From Galeruca laticollis (taxonomy: Eukaryota > Arthropoda > Insecta > Coleoptera > Chrysomelidae): a DNA stretch of 64,000 nucleotides. A model generated the notes under the pieces. It saw only the letters and a program-made list of their open reading frames with translations, had not been told where the DNA came from and ran no database searches. Shown piece by piece: positions 53,215 to 64,000 of this stretch. The translations under genes and the position numbers were made by a program. Position 1 is the stretch's first letter. Every line of letters starts with the position of its first letter. The stretch lies in NCBI GenBank assembly GCA_963921935.1, contig OY998185.1, positions 3,574,001 through 3,638,000 on the forward strand, written 5' to 3'.

Positions 53215-56200
53215 ATGTCACTATCTGGGAGGGCTTTACATTATGTTTTTAAAATACCAAATAGAAAAGCGTCCATGAGATTCTATTTAAATGTTTTGGG
53301 AATGAAATTACTCAGACATGAAGAGTTTTCAGAAGGATGTGAAGCTACATGTAATGGGTAAGAAATGCCATATTACTCTTAATTTTTTACAAATTTAATA
53401 TCAATTGATAAGTAATAAAATTGTATGAGAATTTCACATTACTCTAATAAATAAGAAACTCTATCAGAAGCTCTATTATTTTAATTGTAAGTTTAACGTG
53501 TCATGTTGATAAAATTATAGATCAGAATCACTTAAGTGTCAACTCTTGTGTGTAAAATACTTTAGAATTTTTTATCAGGTGAATGATAAAAAGTAGACAA
53601 AAATTAATTACTATATAAATATCAACTAGTTTGGTTGAACTATAATTTACCATTATATAATTCAGTATTGTTGTCATTATTTCTTCACTACCAATTGTCT
53701 TTTTAAGTGGAATTTTTAAAATATTTTATTTAACTTACAATGTATCTATATAGGGATGTAACTATGTTTGTTTGGGTAGAATCTTGCAACTCAATTTTGA
53801 AGCAGATATCTTTAACCTATTGATCTGCCATTTTGTATACATGTTTAATTTGGATGACAATGCATAGTTGGCCCACACAGTTTTACAATATTTGTGGGAC
53901 ATTATATGGTATAAATTTCATGGTATTTTTCAAGAAATAATTGTACTTTTATCTTTTTATTTTTACAAAAGAACATTATTAAAAATATCCAAACACAAAA
54001 TAAACATGGAAAACATAATATAAAATATACAAATAAGAGTTAATAGGAAATTGTATTCATAAAACAATCTTCGACTTGTTTGTCAGAATCAACATATGAA
54101 GTATTTGTTTTTGGATACTGTACACTATACTAAAACCAAAAAGTTTGCAAAGTGCAATGACCTGGTAACATACAAATAAGATGGAAGCGTTGTCATATTT
54201 AATTCTAAAATTACTTTATCTTTGTAAATAATTTCGGAAATACTTTAGAAAAACTCTAGAACTAATAATTTTAACACTAATTCTTGAATTTTTTCAAATT
54301 CAGTTAAGTTTGTCATACTACGAAAGGAAAAGCTTATTTTTATGAAATATACTTTGTACTTCTAATTCTTATGTTTCAGAACTTTCTTCAAATAGTGTCA
54401 ACGTCTTCCTGATCTGAGAATCGAAAGATGCTTGTCTCGCTTCGACTCATACAAATAGTATATACATATATTTGTCAGAAAATGGAGTCAAACATATTAT
54501 CTGTGGCATGAACGTCGGTTAGGGTAGCAACTTTTTTTTAATTTTATTAAGAAATTGTGAGTTAGTGTAAACATGTTGTTGGTAATTTTAGGCAATTAAA
54601 ATATTATGGTGCGATTTGTGATAATATTAGCGGCTGTATAAAGTGTTATGTGAAGCTAGTAAATAAAATAATCAAGAATCTATTAGTGAATTCCTTTCAT
54701 TGAACAATCGAAGTTGTGCCAGAATGGTCATCCCCAAGTGGAAAAAGATCTTCCTTTCGAACTGAAACCGAAAAAAAATCATACTACACGTATTTCAGCG
54801 TCTGCAAAAAGATCAACCGCGTCTTACAGACGAATTAATAGATATCTACAAAATTTTGACAAAACAAAAAGTACATGGAAAAGTACAGGCACCAATAAGG
54901 AAGAGCAGTTGCACAAAAATAGAAGTCAACAAAGATGCGAAATATGCTATACAAAGAACTGTCAGTACATTTTTATGAAAAGTGAAGTATCAACATTAAA
55001 GAAAGTGCTAGGGTGTGTTCAGATCCTACGTCGGGTGCATTTTATGCATTCAGATGCTTACATCCGTAAATAGTCGGGTCGTTCAGATGCTAGCGGTAAA
55101 TTTTACCAATTGTCCTACCATTTAACCCAGTCAACACATCGGTAGATATTGACTCGCATGTGCTTTGCAGTTTATAATGACAGGGTTGAGAAGTTTGGGT
55201 ATATTTTCTCTACCAACTAATGCCAATGTACTAATCAAAGATTATATACCTAGTAGTTTCAATATCATCGTCACTATCTTTAAATATAATATTTGATAAC
55301 TCTCAAACTACCTGTATATTCATTTTTGCACTCTCAAATTATTACAAATGTTTATTTCTGTTAAAATTGTATGTATGGTTAAGTAAAACACAAGATGAAA
55401 TTTGACATCTAAAAATATTACACAAAGTCCATCAGATGAATCTTGTGTAAACGACTACAACCATGAAGAATCCTACCATGAGTTTTTTCTTTACCAGACA
55501 AAGCATCTGAACGCACTCCTGGAAGCTGTTAGTGAAAATGAGATCATCCCTAAAATGAGTAAGGAAACTCTTATGTGGTTTGAATTTTAGTTATGAGAAA
55601 ATAAATAGAAAGTGTGTTCTTATTGAAAGATCTGAAATAGTATTGTGGAAAAGAGACTATCTAAGGAAAATTGACGAGTTTCTGAAGCAAGGAACAAATA
55701 TTTATTATACGGATGAAACATGGGTCAACTAGAGGCATACTGTGAAAAAAATATGGCAAAATGAAAATGTGAAAAATGCACTGCAAGCAGCTATTGAAGG
55801 CTGGTCAACCGGTTTCAAAATGCCATATAGAAAAGGCCGTTGTTTGATAATTACACATATAGGAAGTGATATCGGATTAGTGTTAAATGGTGAGTTAGTA
55901 TTCAAGTCAAAGAAGAGAGAGACTACCATGCAGAGCTGTCTGAGAGGTGGTTTGGACGCATTACTGAAAATTTGGAACCAGGATCTGTCATCATTATGGA
56001 TAATGCTTCTTACCACAGCCGACGCTACGCAAAAACACCACATCAGGCATGGAGAGAAGCTCATATTCAAGAATGGTTACAGGATAAAAGCATCCCTTAC
56101 GATGAAAGCAGTGTAAAGAGTGAATTGCTTCAAATTGTGAAGATACATGCCTATAAACTTGCTGTAGATGAATTAGTATTGAGCCATGGAATTACTGTAT

Positions 56201-57703
56201 TAAGTTTACCCCCATATTATTGTGAGTTGAATCCAATTGAATTAATTTGGGCACAAGTTAAACTAGATGTGGCACGATAAAATCGAATGCTTAAGTTAGC
56301 CCATGTGGAACGCAAGAAATTATTGGAACGAGTGACAGCAGAAAACTGGTGTAAGTGTATTGCGCCCGTTCAAAACGAAGAAAAGAAAATGTGGGATGTA
56401 GATAATATGGCTGATAAAGTTACCGATGATATATATATGAAGTTACATAGAGGTGAAGACAATATTATAAGAACTTCTTGGTACAGAAAATCGATATGTA
56501 GTAATAGGTTTATTAGTTATTGGTCATCTCATCCACCAAAAATGAAAACCAATTTAATTATCGCCCTTAAGAATAGGATGAGAAAGTTATCTCATCCAGA
56601 TTTTCTTAACAATGACCTAATTTTATTGAAAGAGATTCTGATTCAGAACTCATACCCTAGAGGTATGGTGAACAAGTTTTTAAACAACACTTTTGAAGAA
56701 TTGCAACCTATAATATACTTACAATCAACAACCTTTACACTAAAATCAAGTCAAGGTTGGGCATGGGCGAGGTTTCGAACCTTGTGTTTATAGCATTCCT
56801 TGTAGTGAATGCAATAAAATTTATATAGGCCAGACCTCTAGATGTTTATCTGGGAGATTGACCTCACATAAGAGTGACTGCAATACTGCAAAGCTGGCTT
56901 GTGCTTTGGCAGAGCATGTTATAGTTGATAAACACAGTATGATGTTTGATAATGTTAAAGTACTTGAAAAAGAAAAAAATTATAATAAAAGACTTTTTCT
57001 CCAGATGTGACATATACACAAAAATTTAAATAACTGTTTAAACAAAAAGTCTGATGTTGATGGACTTAGTAAAATTTACACAAAAATTTAAATAACTGTT
57101 TAAACAAAAAGTCTGATGTTGATGGACTTAGTAAAATTTACACCTATCTGTTGTCTTTGTAGAATGGCTGAGTTTTTTTAATCGTTTTTCATTTTTCAGA
57201 TTGATATTTTCACATCACTCTCATATTCTTTTATAATACCAATTTGTATCCCTACTGTATAAATATTAATATGGGGTCTTCTTTTTGTTTCTTGATAAAA
57301 AACCGATATGAACTTGAATAGATGCCTTTCTCCTTGGGTAATGTATTGAACATTCATTTTAATTGCGTTTGGATTGTTGTGGTTGTTAATAATTGTTACA
57401 TTTCTGCTTGATATTGCAGTTTTAATGTTTATATATGTTTTTGACTTTCAACGTGATATTTCGGTTATTCGCTCAATGAATTTTCTTACTCCTGTAAATC
57501 TTGGTGTACTTGATGCATACATGTTAAACTTATTTTGGTGAGTAATTTTGTATTTTAAGCAGATTTTCAGTTTTATTAATTCATATTTTGTCCATTTGTA
57601 GATGTTCTGATGAACAAAATAAATTATTTCCGAAAGCTAAACTAGTCAAAAAATAGTTGTTTAATTAGGCCTATATTGACCGCATCCCAACTACTTTGTT
57701 TAG

Positions 57704-57771
<68 letters not shown>

Positions 57772-60700
57772 TTATTTTTGATACTCGTTACTGTTGTGAT
57801 TTAAGAGTTTTTGGTTATCTTTGTTATGGAATTTTTTCTTATTTTATTTTATGAATTTATTTTGTTTATAATATTTATTTTTTATTTATGCTTATTAATC
57901 TCAGTTTTCCTTTGGTTTTTGTAGTGGAATTTTGTTTATTTTATGAGAAATGGTTACGATTATGTGAGAGATATAGCTACTGTCGAACCACCCACAAAAA
58001 AAATGGTAACGGGCCATACTTCATGGAAAATTGCTTGTAATTATAACGCTTCCCTTGTCAAAAAATAATTCAGGAAAATGTAACAGTGCTATTTTTGACC
58101 TCGCAAGAAAACGCCCCCGCCACTGTGCTAGACCTATATCAGTACAGGCGGAGGTCATTGCACTTTGCAAACTTTTTGGTTTTATTATAGAAGTCACCTT
58201 GTTAAGCAAACTATCTGCAATCGTAACACCATCCCTGTTTTCGTATTTCTTGTGAATAAAGAACCAAATATTGCACTGCTCCTAAAATTCTTTGAAGGGA
58301 TTTCTAAGTAATGTATGAAGGAGAGTCTAGATACATTTTACAATTAATAAACTTCAAAATAATGGTATTTTTGTCACTTTTAAAGGTACGGGCACATAAT
58401 GAGGAAATAATAGTATAAATTCCATTAAAATGGTACGTCTGACAACGCTGGTGTGACTTCATTTTAAATCCAACATGGTGGAACACCCAAGATGGCGGAC
58501 TAGTTATTTTTAATGCACTCCTACAATATTGGTATCAAATTATGGAGGGTAGAAGTAAAGAGGACCATCTTGTATAGGGGACAAGTTGAAAAAGTGTCCA
58601 GCAGCAAATTACAGTTCAATAACCGACCACAATAACGCTAGCGTAGCGAGTGGAAAGGACATGAAATTTATTATTTTACAATACTGAAGTTAAGAAATAT
58701 AAAACAATTATTCATTTTTTACAATAATTGTGATTCATTATCATAAAAATTAATTAACAAACTTAAAAAGTGCTAATTTTATTATCCTACTCTAATAATT
58801 TATGGCGCTGTTTTTAAAATCTTTCCACTTGCTACTATGGCGCCACCTTAATTTGCTCCCTGTCAGCGGACACTTTTTCATACACTGAGTTGGTCCTCCT
58901 TATTTTCTACCCTCCATATATGAAATGAAAGGGCTTGCTGAGAATAACTCGAAAAATAAAGTGACGTCACTCTAAATCCAATATGGCGGACATCTAAAGA
59001 TGTTTGTTCGGGTGGAATCTTGCAACTCAATTTTGCAGCAGATATCTTCAACCTATTGAGCTGAAATTTTGTATACACGTTTAGTTTGGATGACAATACA
59101 TGGTTAGCTGTGTGACACCCAAGATAGCGGACTAGTTATTTTTAATGCACTCCTACAATATAAGTATCAAATGACAAGACTTGCTCAGAATAACTCGAAA
59201 TATAAAGTGATGTACTCTAAATCGAAAATGGCGGACTTTTAAAGATCGCAGACTAAGTTTAAATGCCTTCCTACAATTTGGGTATTAAATGAAAGGGCTT
59301 GCTGAGAATAACTCAAAAAATAAAGTTACGTCACTTTAAATCCAATATGGCGGACTACGTTTTTTATGCTTTCCTACAATATGGATATCAAATGAAAGGA
59401 GTTGTTGAGGATAAGAATGTAAGTTACACTCAGTTGCTCCAATTCGTCCGAAATTTTGGTGTACTTTTGTTTTTGGAGTCCTTGATTATGATACTGAGGT
59501 CGAATTTTTCGAGTCTGTAGCATTCGTCGGTTAACTTTGGCTTGCATAATTTGGCGAGATAGGCGTCAATAGCATTGGTTTGCGACTTGTCTAGGAGAAG
59601 GATAACTCCAAAATTAAATCCAGAACGGTATTTCATAAGGCACAATAGAAGGTCTCCTCATTGAAGAGCTAGACTGGCAAACGACCACCTACAATGATGT
59701 GTTGAGTGAGATGAACAGACTGAGAAACCTGTCCAGCGATAACTAAAAATTAAAAGTAATTTTTTAAAAAACAAGTTTTTATTTAAATGCACTAAAAATA
59801 ATAAAATAAACTTTTCCTTAAAAACATTTACTATCAACTTATAACGTCATAACACAATTTATATGGTATAAAAGCTTGTCACGAGATTTACCTGTGTAGA
59901 TAAACATGTAAAATAAATCACTTGATCCTAATGATTTTAATTTTTAAAATTTTCACACTAAGTAAATACAAGTACTTAAATCTCGTGACAAGTTTTTATA
60001 TCATATAAATTGAGTAATGACGTTATAAGTTAATAGTAAAAGTTTTGAAGGAAAAGTTTATTATATTCTTTTTAATGGATTTAAATAAAAGCTTGTTTTT
60101 ATTTCGTTTCACTTTTAATTTTCTTCAATTATTTGATTTTGAATTAATCTCACTACATTTTCCGATTTAGTAGCGATTCATTTGATTCTAACCCTCCATA
60201 CTGTTGATAGTGTTTTTAGTTATCTGATTCTCATTTTATATTTGCAGAATGACTTGTCCAAAGCAATCCCATACATTATGTGAAATGAGTAAAATATGAT
60301 CATTATGGTTTATAGAATACATACAATTTGAAACTTATATTCTTGTATAATTTGAAGCCTACAAAATATAATTAGAAATTCAAGAAAACATTATTGGAAA
60401 ATATGAGAACAATTTCTTTTTCGTCTAAAATGTTACAGTTACCTGTCTGAATTTTTCTGAGTTCAAACGGTTCATCATTTAGGAAGCTATTTTTTGTAAC
60501 ACCTTTATTTAAAATTATATTTGTTTTTGCTTTCTATGTTTTGCATATTCTTAAACCTTTATTAACTTCCACTTGCATAAATGTCACATTAAAATATTAT
60601 TAACATTTACAGACCGTATGATGGTAGATGGAGCAAAACAATGGTTGGATATGGACCTGAAGATAATCACTTTGTTATAGAGTTAACATATAATTATGGT

Positions 60701-60869
60701 ATTACTAACTACGATAGAGGAAATGATTTTTCAAAGATATTAATAAGAGGCAAAGAAATTTTACAAAGAGCCGCTGAACAGAACTGGCCAGTAGAATGTG
60801 GAAACATTGTAGTGGCACCGGGTGGATATCGTTTTGAGATTCTTGACGAACCTCAACCAACTGACAGAG
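53215..60869 (+). CDS. GLOD4: GLOD4-like glyoxalase-domain protein (first two coding exons)
   Basis: Exon 1 53215-53357 encodes MSLSGRALHYVFKIPNRKAS, then FYLNVLGMKLLRHEEF and GCEATCNG, with donor GTAAGA. Exon 2 60613-60869, after a TTACAG acceptor, joins in phase and encodes PYDGRWSKTMVGYGPEDNHF, ELTYNYGITNYDRGNDF and GGYRFEILDEPQPTDR, with donor GTAAAA. This is the first vicinal-oxygen-chelate half of GLOD4 (known pattern: RALH.VFK..NR...FY...LGMK.LRHEEF..GC...CNGPYDG.WSKTMVG.GPED.HF..ELTYNYG), a mitochondrial or cytosolic protein of uncertain substrate. Both exons are undamaged. The intron is 7255 bp and full of repeats. The second half of the protein (expected DP..KVTLA...) is not seen before the window ends. 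This is the only clear ordinary host gene. Confidence 0.9.
53765..53870 (+). repeat. Dispersed repeat copy in the GLOD4 intron
   Basis: About 105 bp (ATCTTGCAACTCAATTTTG, GCAGATATCTT, TTTGGATGACAAT) match 58999-59105 in the same orientation at roughly 85% by eye. Confidence 0.8.
53871..55401. other. GLOD4 intron, no clear gene
   Basis: AT-rich intron. A 119-codon open stretch at 54714-55073 with a basic composition lacks an ATG at its start; it might belong to the degraded transposon that follows, but I see no recognisable domain. Confidence 0.4.
55402..56436 (+). pseudogene. Tc1/IS630-type transposase relic with wide D-E spacing
   Basis: ERSEIVLWKRDYLRKIDEFL precedes YYTDETWVN (first D at 55712-55714), followed by a TAG. 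MPYRKGRCLIITHIGSDIG leads, after a frame change near 55965, to SVIIMDNASYHSRRYAKTPH (second D codon at 55999) and LPPYYCELNPIELIWAQVK (E codon at 56239). That puts 79 residues between the second D and E, far more than the 34-41 of ordinary Tc1/mariner families. A stop at 56278 is followed by LKLAHVERKKLLERV in frame. At least three lesions. No terminal repeats were found. Confidence 0.85.
56452..57650 (+). mobile_element. Penelope-like element, 3' part with GIY-YIG endonuclease
   Basis: TSWYRKSICSNRFISYWSSH and IIALKNRMRKLSHPDFLNND, with QNSYPRGMVNKFLNN, match the region after the RT palm in Penelope-like elements. After a frame change, CVYSIPCSECNKIYIGQTSR and LTSHKSDC form the GIY-YIG-type endonuclease with its C-x2-C insertion. 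The usual first G of the GxY motif appears as C. The coding part ends in stops near 57008. The 3' untranslated part probably runs to about 57650 (GATGTTCTGATGAACAAAAT near 57602). The RT itself is missing. Confidence 0.8.
57019..57142 (+). repeat. 62-bp perfect tandem duplication
   Basis: A 62-bp unit (AACTGTTTAAACAAAAAGTC within it) occurs twice head to tail, starting at 57019 and 57081, in the 3' part of the Penelope-like element. The copies look identical, so the duplication is recent. Confidence 0.93.
57705..57767. repeat. (TA)n microsatellite, about 31 units
   Basis: A continuous TA run in the GLOD4 intron. Confidence 0.97.
57768..58440. other. GLOD4 intron, no gene
   Basis: AT-rich, with a short GC-richer patch near 58100-58150 that carries no recognisable coding sequence. 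Confidence 0.4.
58441..59420 (+). repeat. Cluster of related repeats with AATCCAATATGGCGGAC
   Basis: The phrase recurs, with variation, near 58467, 58976, 59218 and 59338, usually preceded by AATAACTCGAAAAATAAAGT and followed by TGCACTCCTACAAT or CTTTCCTACAAT. It looks like a degenerate tandem or nested repeat family. 58999-59105 matches 53765-53870. No coding capacity. Confidence 0.8.
59768..60105. repeat. Inverted-repeat (MITE-like) element, about 338 bp
   Basis: The left arm (59768 to about 59890; AAACAAGTTTTTATTTAAATG ends, TAACGTCATAACACAATTTA, CTTGTCACGAGATTTA) is inverted on the right (about 59970-60105; TAAATCTCGTGACAAGTTTT, GACGTTATAAGTTA). The arms are roughly 85-90% alike around an 80-bp centre. 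Non-coding. Confidence 0.85.
60106..60612. other. GLOD4 intron, 3' part
   Basis: AT-rich intron sequence ending in the acceptor TTTACAG at 60612; nothing else recognised. Confidence 0.5.
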
Positions 60870-61422
60870 GTAAAATGGTTTTATTATTCTGATCACAGCT
60901 GCAAATATTTTTCCATTCATTATTTTTAGTTTAAATTTAATTGCTCACTTGGTCAAGGTAAGGTGAGAGCCATGTGCTTCTTTTCTTGAAACAGATAATA
61001 AAATTTATAAATGATGTGCTATTTTTAATATATACTATTTTCATTCAACTGTAATTTATGAAAATTCAATGAAAAAGGCATAAGTTATCTATTTACAAGT
61101 GCTTTTGTCACTGCTGTATCATACAGCCTGTATATAATGAGTTACCTTTTGATATGGTTGATAGGTACATAACCAGTGTCAGTGTAAGTTCCTGTATACC
61201 CCTTGGCTTCTATACTTCTTAATATCGCTCAATCATTTTGACATAGAATGACATTCTATTTGATTGGGAATTAAATTTATTTATTTTATTTTTTACTTCC
61301 AGTACTTTGTCATGTTACGTAACATTTTTGGGTGTGTTTGTTGCCATTTCCGAACAAATCCCTGACTTAAATCATCTATGATCCATGGATTCCTGATGAG
61401 TAGCATACATTTTTGTTTTCAG

Positions 61423-61556
61423 ATATTCCCATAAAAAAAGGTACAGATGGTATATGTGGCCATTTCAACATTGGGCCTCTTCTGCGACCTGAAAATGTTC
61501 GTGTAATAACTGTCTTACCTCGAGAGCGTAATGATTTACTTTTTACAGTTGGTATT
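61423..61556 (+). other. Possible GLOD4 exon 3 start or unidentified exon
   Basis: After TTGTTTTCAG (ending 61422) the phase left by exon 2 continues open as DIPIKKGTDGICGHFNIGPL, then LRPENVRVITVLPRERNDLL. DIPIKK could correspond to the DPV.KV at which GLOD4's second half begins, but the rest does not look like GLOD4. Either the true exon is very short (a GT follows AAAAAAAG), or this is an unrelated exon or repeat-derived coding piece. I do not recognise the sequence. Confidence 0.3.
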
Positions 61557-61589
61557 GTACATTTTTTAAATTTTCTTTTTTTTGGCCGC

Positions 61590-62020
61590 GTTTGTTACTG
61601 ATTCTGCCACGCTGCAGAAGGTTCCTGTGCCAATGAATGGCATTGACGCAGCTTCCATTTAGTCCGGCTTTTCAATGCCCCTATGACCCTAGTGCCCCGG
61701 TACCCAGGCCACCGTGACTTTACTACGGTCATCAAGCGTGTTTAGAGCATACACACAATCCCATACTAGCTTAGAGTTGTCCTCTACAGAGTCGAGTGCC
61801 TTTAGCGCTGCTTGGCTGTCTGAGAAGATAGCAATTTAACAATGTGCTCTTTCATGCCTTTTGATTTCTTCCACACATTAGTGTATCGCCATCCTTTCCG
61901 CCTGGAAAATTGTGGTGTCCTCATGCTTACAGGGAAAGCTATCCTGGCCCTACGCCTTCTGACGTCTTTGAGCCGTCCGTGTACCTTATAGCTTCTGCCT
62001 GTATGCCTTCCAGTATACCC
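61590..62020 (-). pseudogene. RNase H domain of an R1/I-type LINE, relic
   Basis: Minus strand: AEAIRYTDGSKTSEGVG, then FPCKHEDTTIFQAERMAIH, IAIFSDSQAALKALDSVEDN, VWDCVYALNTLDDRSKVTVA and WVPGH, the D-E-D-H order of LINE RNase H domains. Stops interrupt it. Neither RT nor 3' end is recognisable next to it, so it is an isolated fragment. Confidence 0.8.
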
Positions 62021-62456
62021 TGATTGGTAAAATTATTTTGAATTTGTTATTAAAGTTATATCTTGTGACGGTTGCATCAATGGGTTGCCCCATTACATAA
62101 TTATTGCATGTGATATTCAAGAAAGCACACAGTGTACATGTGCTCCTGCATTTTTGTTGCTTTCAGGGGTCAAAACTGATAATTAATACATAAACTTTAT
62201 ATCATAAGAATTGTAAAAACTTGTTCTTGCAAATGGTAAAGTTAGTTAGTTAAAAATTTAGTGATTCAATTTAAAACTCGTTAATTGTAAAAATGTAAAC
62301 ACACATCATCTTTAGTGATAAAAACATAGTAAAACATCAAAATACTACAGTAAAGTAAAAAATACAACTTTCCTTGTTTTGCCAGTTTACATTTGTTTTA
62401 TCTTTTATATGGCTAAAGTAAAGAATAATATATAGCGTGAGACAAAAAATGTAATA
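62021..62456. other. Interval before the right-edge LINE
   Basis: AT-rich; may contain the 5' untranslated part of the LINE that follows. No gene. Confidence 0.4.
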
Positions 62457-64000
62457 ATGTCTTGTAATAAATGTAATAAGAACTTAACTGAAGAAGAAAT
62501 CACATATAAAATGATTTGTGACCTTTGTGATGGAGTGCAGTATTTTAAATGTGCTGGATTATCAAACTCCGAAGTATATGTTACATGTCTAAAGGAGAGA
62601 ATTTTAATTTTTGCATTGGTTGATCATAGTCCCAAGATTAAAGTTTTCAAAAATAACTTGACAGCTACTATTGTAACAGATCACAATGCAATAGCCTCCT
62701 CTATTGAGAGGTTGGTAAAAAAGAAATGGAAAAAACTAAAGATCTGTATACATCTATAAAAAAACAATTGATACAATCTAAAGAATATGTTATCCATGGT
62801 AAACCGGAGGTATTGCATAATATTCAAAAGAAAATGTATGAGATTTTAGATGAGGAAATCTGAAGATTCACAAATTTGTATAAAGCTGTGCAATATGATA
62901 TTAGAATGTCACAGCAAAAAATATCAGAAGAAAATTCCAGACAACAAATGAACAATTTTCAAGCTAAATATCAGAAATTATAGGTAGGGAAATGATAAAA
63001 TACAATGGATTCAGAAACTCAATTATTAACATTTGAAAATAATAAAACTAAAGAATCTATAGAAGTAACCAATATGAAAGGAAAATTATCAAATTGGGAG
63101 GCATGTTAGAGTATTGTTTAGCAAAAATACATAGTCTTGAAAAACATGAAATCCTATAAAATGAACATTCCGAAGTTAATGTAGGTAAATCAATTAATAA
63201 AAACACAATACTTCTCAAGTTACCATGAACTTAGAGCGAGAATATAGAGCTCAACTAAATGAAATTATAAATCTGGAGAACAATCGGTCAAATACAATTG
63301 AAATTTTAAATTCTGAGTACTCTGTAAATATAAATAAGAACCAAATAAGAAATCATAATGAGGAATATCAACAAGTTGACGATAAAATGAAAGAGAGCAG
63401 AACAAGTAATATGTGCCAGAATTCACAGTTTCGAGAAAACCAACATAGAAGGAAATTGACAATTTATGGCAGTAACAATGGAAATCAGTCTCAAGTGGTA
63501 ATTAACAACAAATCATTTTTTGTATCCGTATTTACACCTGATACCAGAAAAGAGGATCCATTCATAAATAAAACTCAATGAAAATTGTTTATGTGAAAAG
63601 TTAAAATTATCAAATGAAAACAGAGTGGCGTCATTCAAGATAAGTGTACCATTTTATTTAAGCAAGGAAATATTAAATCCCAATATATGGCCTAAAAGTA
63701 TTATAATTAGTGATTTTTAAAGAGATCAAATATAAGAAATTCATAACTCATCTGTTTTATGCTAATTATTCTAGTTAATTAAAGAATTTTGATAATATTT
63801 TATTTAGCATATATTGTCATTCTCCAATTGTACTTTGTTTATCCGAAACTTGTGTGACAAATGATGTTAATCAAAATGAAATATCTATATTGGGATATGA
63901 TAGGTACCAATGCAATTCTTAGTAGGCATACTGGTGGTGTTATCAAATACAGTACTAGGAATATTCTGTGGTCACATATGCTTAAGCGACAATGTGTTAG
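62457..64000 (+). mobile_element. CR1/Jockey-like LINE, ORF1 and start of ORF2, cut by window edge
   Basis: ORF1 begins MSCNKCNKNLTEEEITYKMI with a PHD-like Cys pattern (C-x2-C ... CDLCDG ... YFKCAGLS). Coiled-coil pieces follow (LEREYRAQLNEIINLENN at 63228) and the usual ORF1 end, VASFKISVPFYLSKEILNPN then WPKSIIIS near 63628-63710. ORF2 starts at about 63790 with IVLCLSETCVTNDVNQNEI and later SRHTGGVIKYS, the start of an apurinic endonuclease. Many frame changes and stops (for example 62757, 62862, 62982 and 63579). A dead copy, but apparently not 5'-truncated at ORF1. Confidence 0.8.

Noticed and set aside
60705..60920. Minus-strand open frame over GLOD4 exon 2
   Set aside because: Antisense of a well-supported exon.
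1..64000. tRNA or rRNA genes
   Set aside because: No cloverleaf-like or rRNA-like sequence was recognised by eye; only tRNA-complementary primer sites of the LTR elements.

Overview
This window reads as AT-rich insect genomic DNA, most plausibly from a beetle or another insect with a repeat-swollen genome. The reasons are short introns with GT-AG ends, eukaryotic gene families (a GLOD4-type glyoxalase, THAP, Myb/SANT and SWIM/MULE-type proteins) and a dense mixture of insect-type transposable elements. I cannot name the species. Almost everything here is a mobile element or the ruin of one. The only gene I recognise as an ordinary conserved host gene is GLOD4 (first exon 53215-53357, next exon 60613-60869).

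Layout. 1-298 (minus): start of a PIF/Harbinger (HARBI1-like) transposase running off the left edge. 2684-13714 (minus): a broken gene of an uncharacterised, possibly DDE-type family, split by a full-length BEL/Pao retrotransposon (2844-11814) with identical 642-bp LTRs, a 5-bp AGATG target duplication, an open 1796-codon gag-pol frame and an eight-unit tandem array in its leader. 13972-16633: a Tc1/mariner-type element with about 445-bp inverted repeats plus a 132-bp hairpin, both inside a larger palindrome. 17693-18706: a Myb/SANT-like gene. 19201-24597: a small inverted-repeat element carrying an intact Ty3/gypsy element (19275-23726, identical 185-bp LTRs, TGCAG duplication). 24700-32343: a decayed BEL/Pao copy split by an R1-type LINE. 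32372-36732: a decayed gypsy element. 37160-42949 (minus): a broken C2H2/SWIM-MULE-type gene whose first intron holds a 3.1-kb foldback element (39496-42612) made of inverted tandem repeats of about 300 bp.

43070-49193: a 6.1-kb element bounded by inverted repeats and a perfect 8-bp duplication (GTCCCTGC). It carries a THAP gene and has itself been invaded by a MITE, an inverted-repeat element that contains a Harbinger remnant, and a truncated LINE. 49296-52741: a second, separate P-like element (8-bp duplication ATTTCAAC) with a recognisable but broken THAP/P transposase. 53215-60869: GLOD4 with a 7.25-kb intron containing a Tc1/IS630-type transposase relic with unusual catalytic spacing, a Penelope fragment with a GIY-YIG domain, and short inverted and dispersed repeats. 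61590-62020 (minus): a LINE RNase H relic. 62457-64000 (plus): a LINE with ORF1 and the start of ORF2, running off the right edge.

How it fits together: this is a stratified nest of insertions, not a cooperating gene cluster. The two LTR elements with identical LTRs are the youngest layer. The P-like, mariner-like and foldback elements are older, and the BEL copy at 24700, the gypsy at 32372 and most LINEs are dead. All boundaries and duplications were read by eye; no database search was possible.
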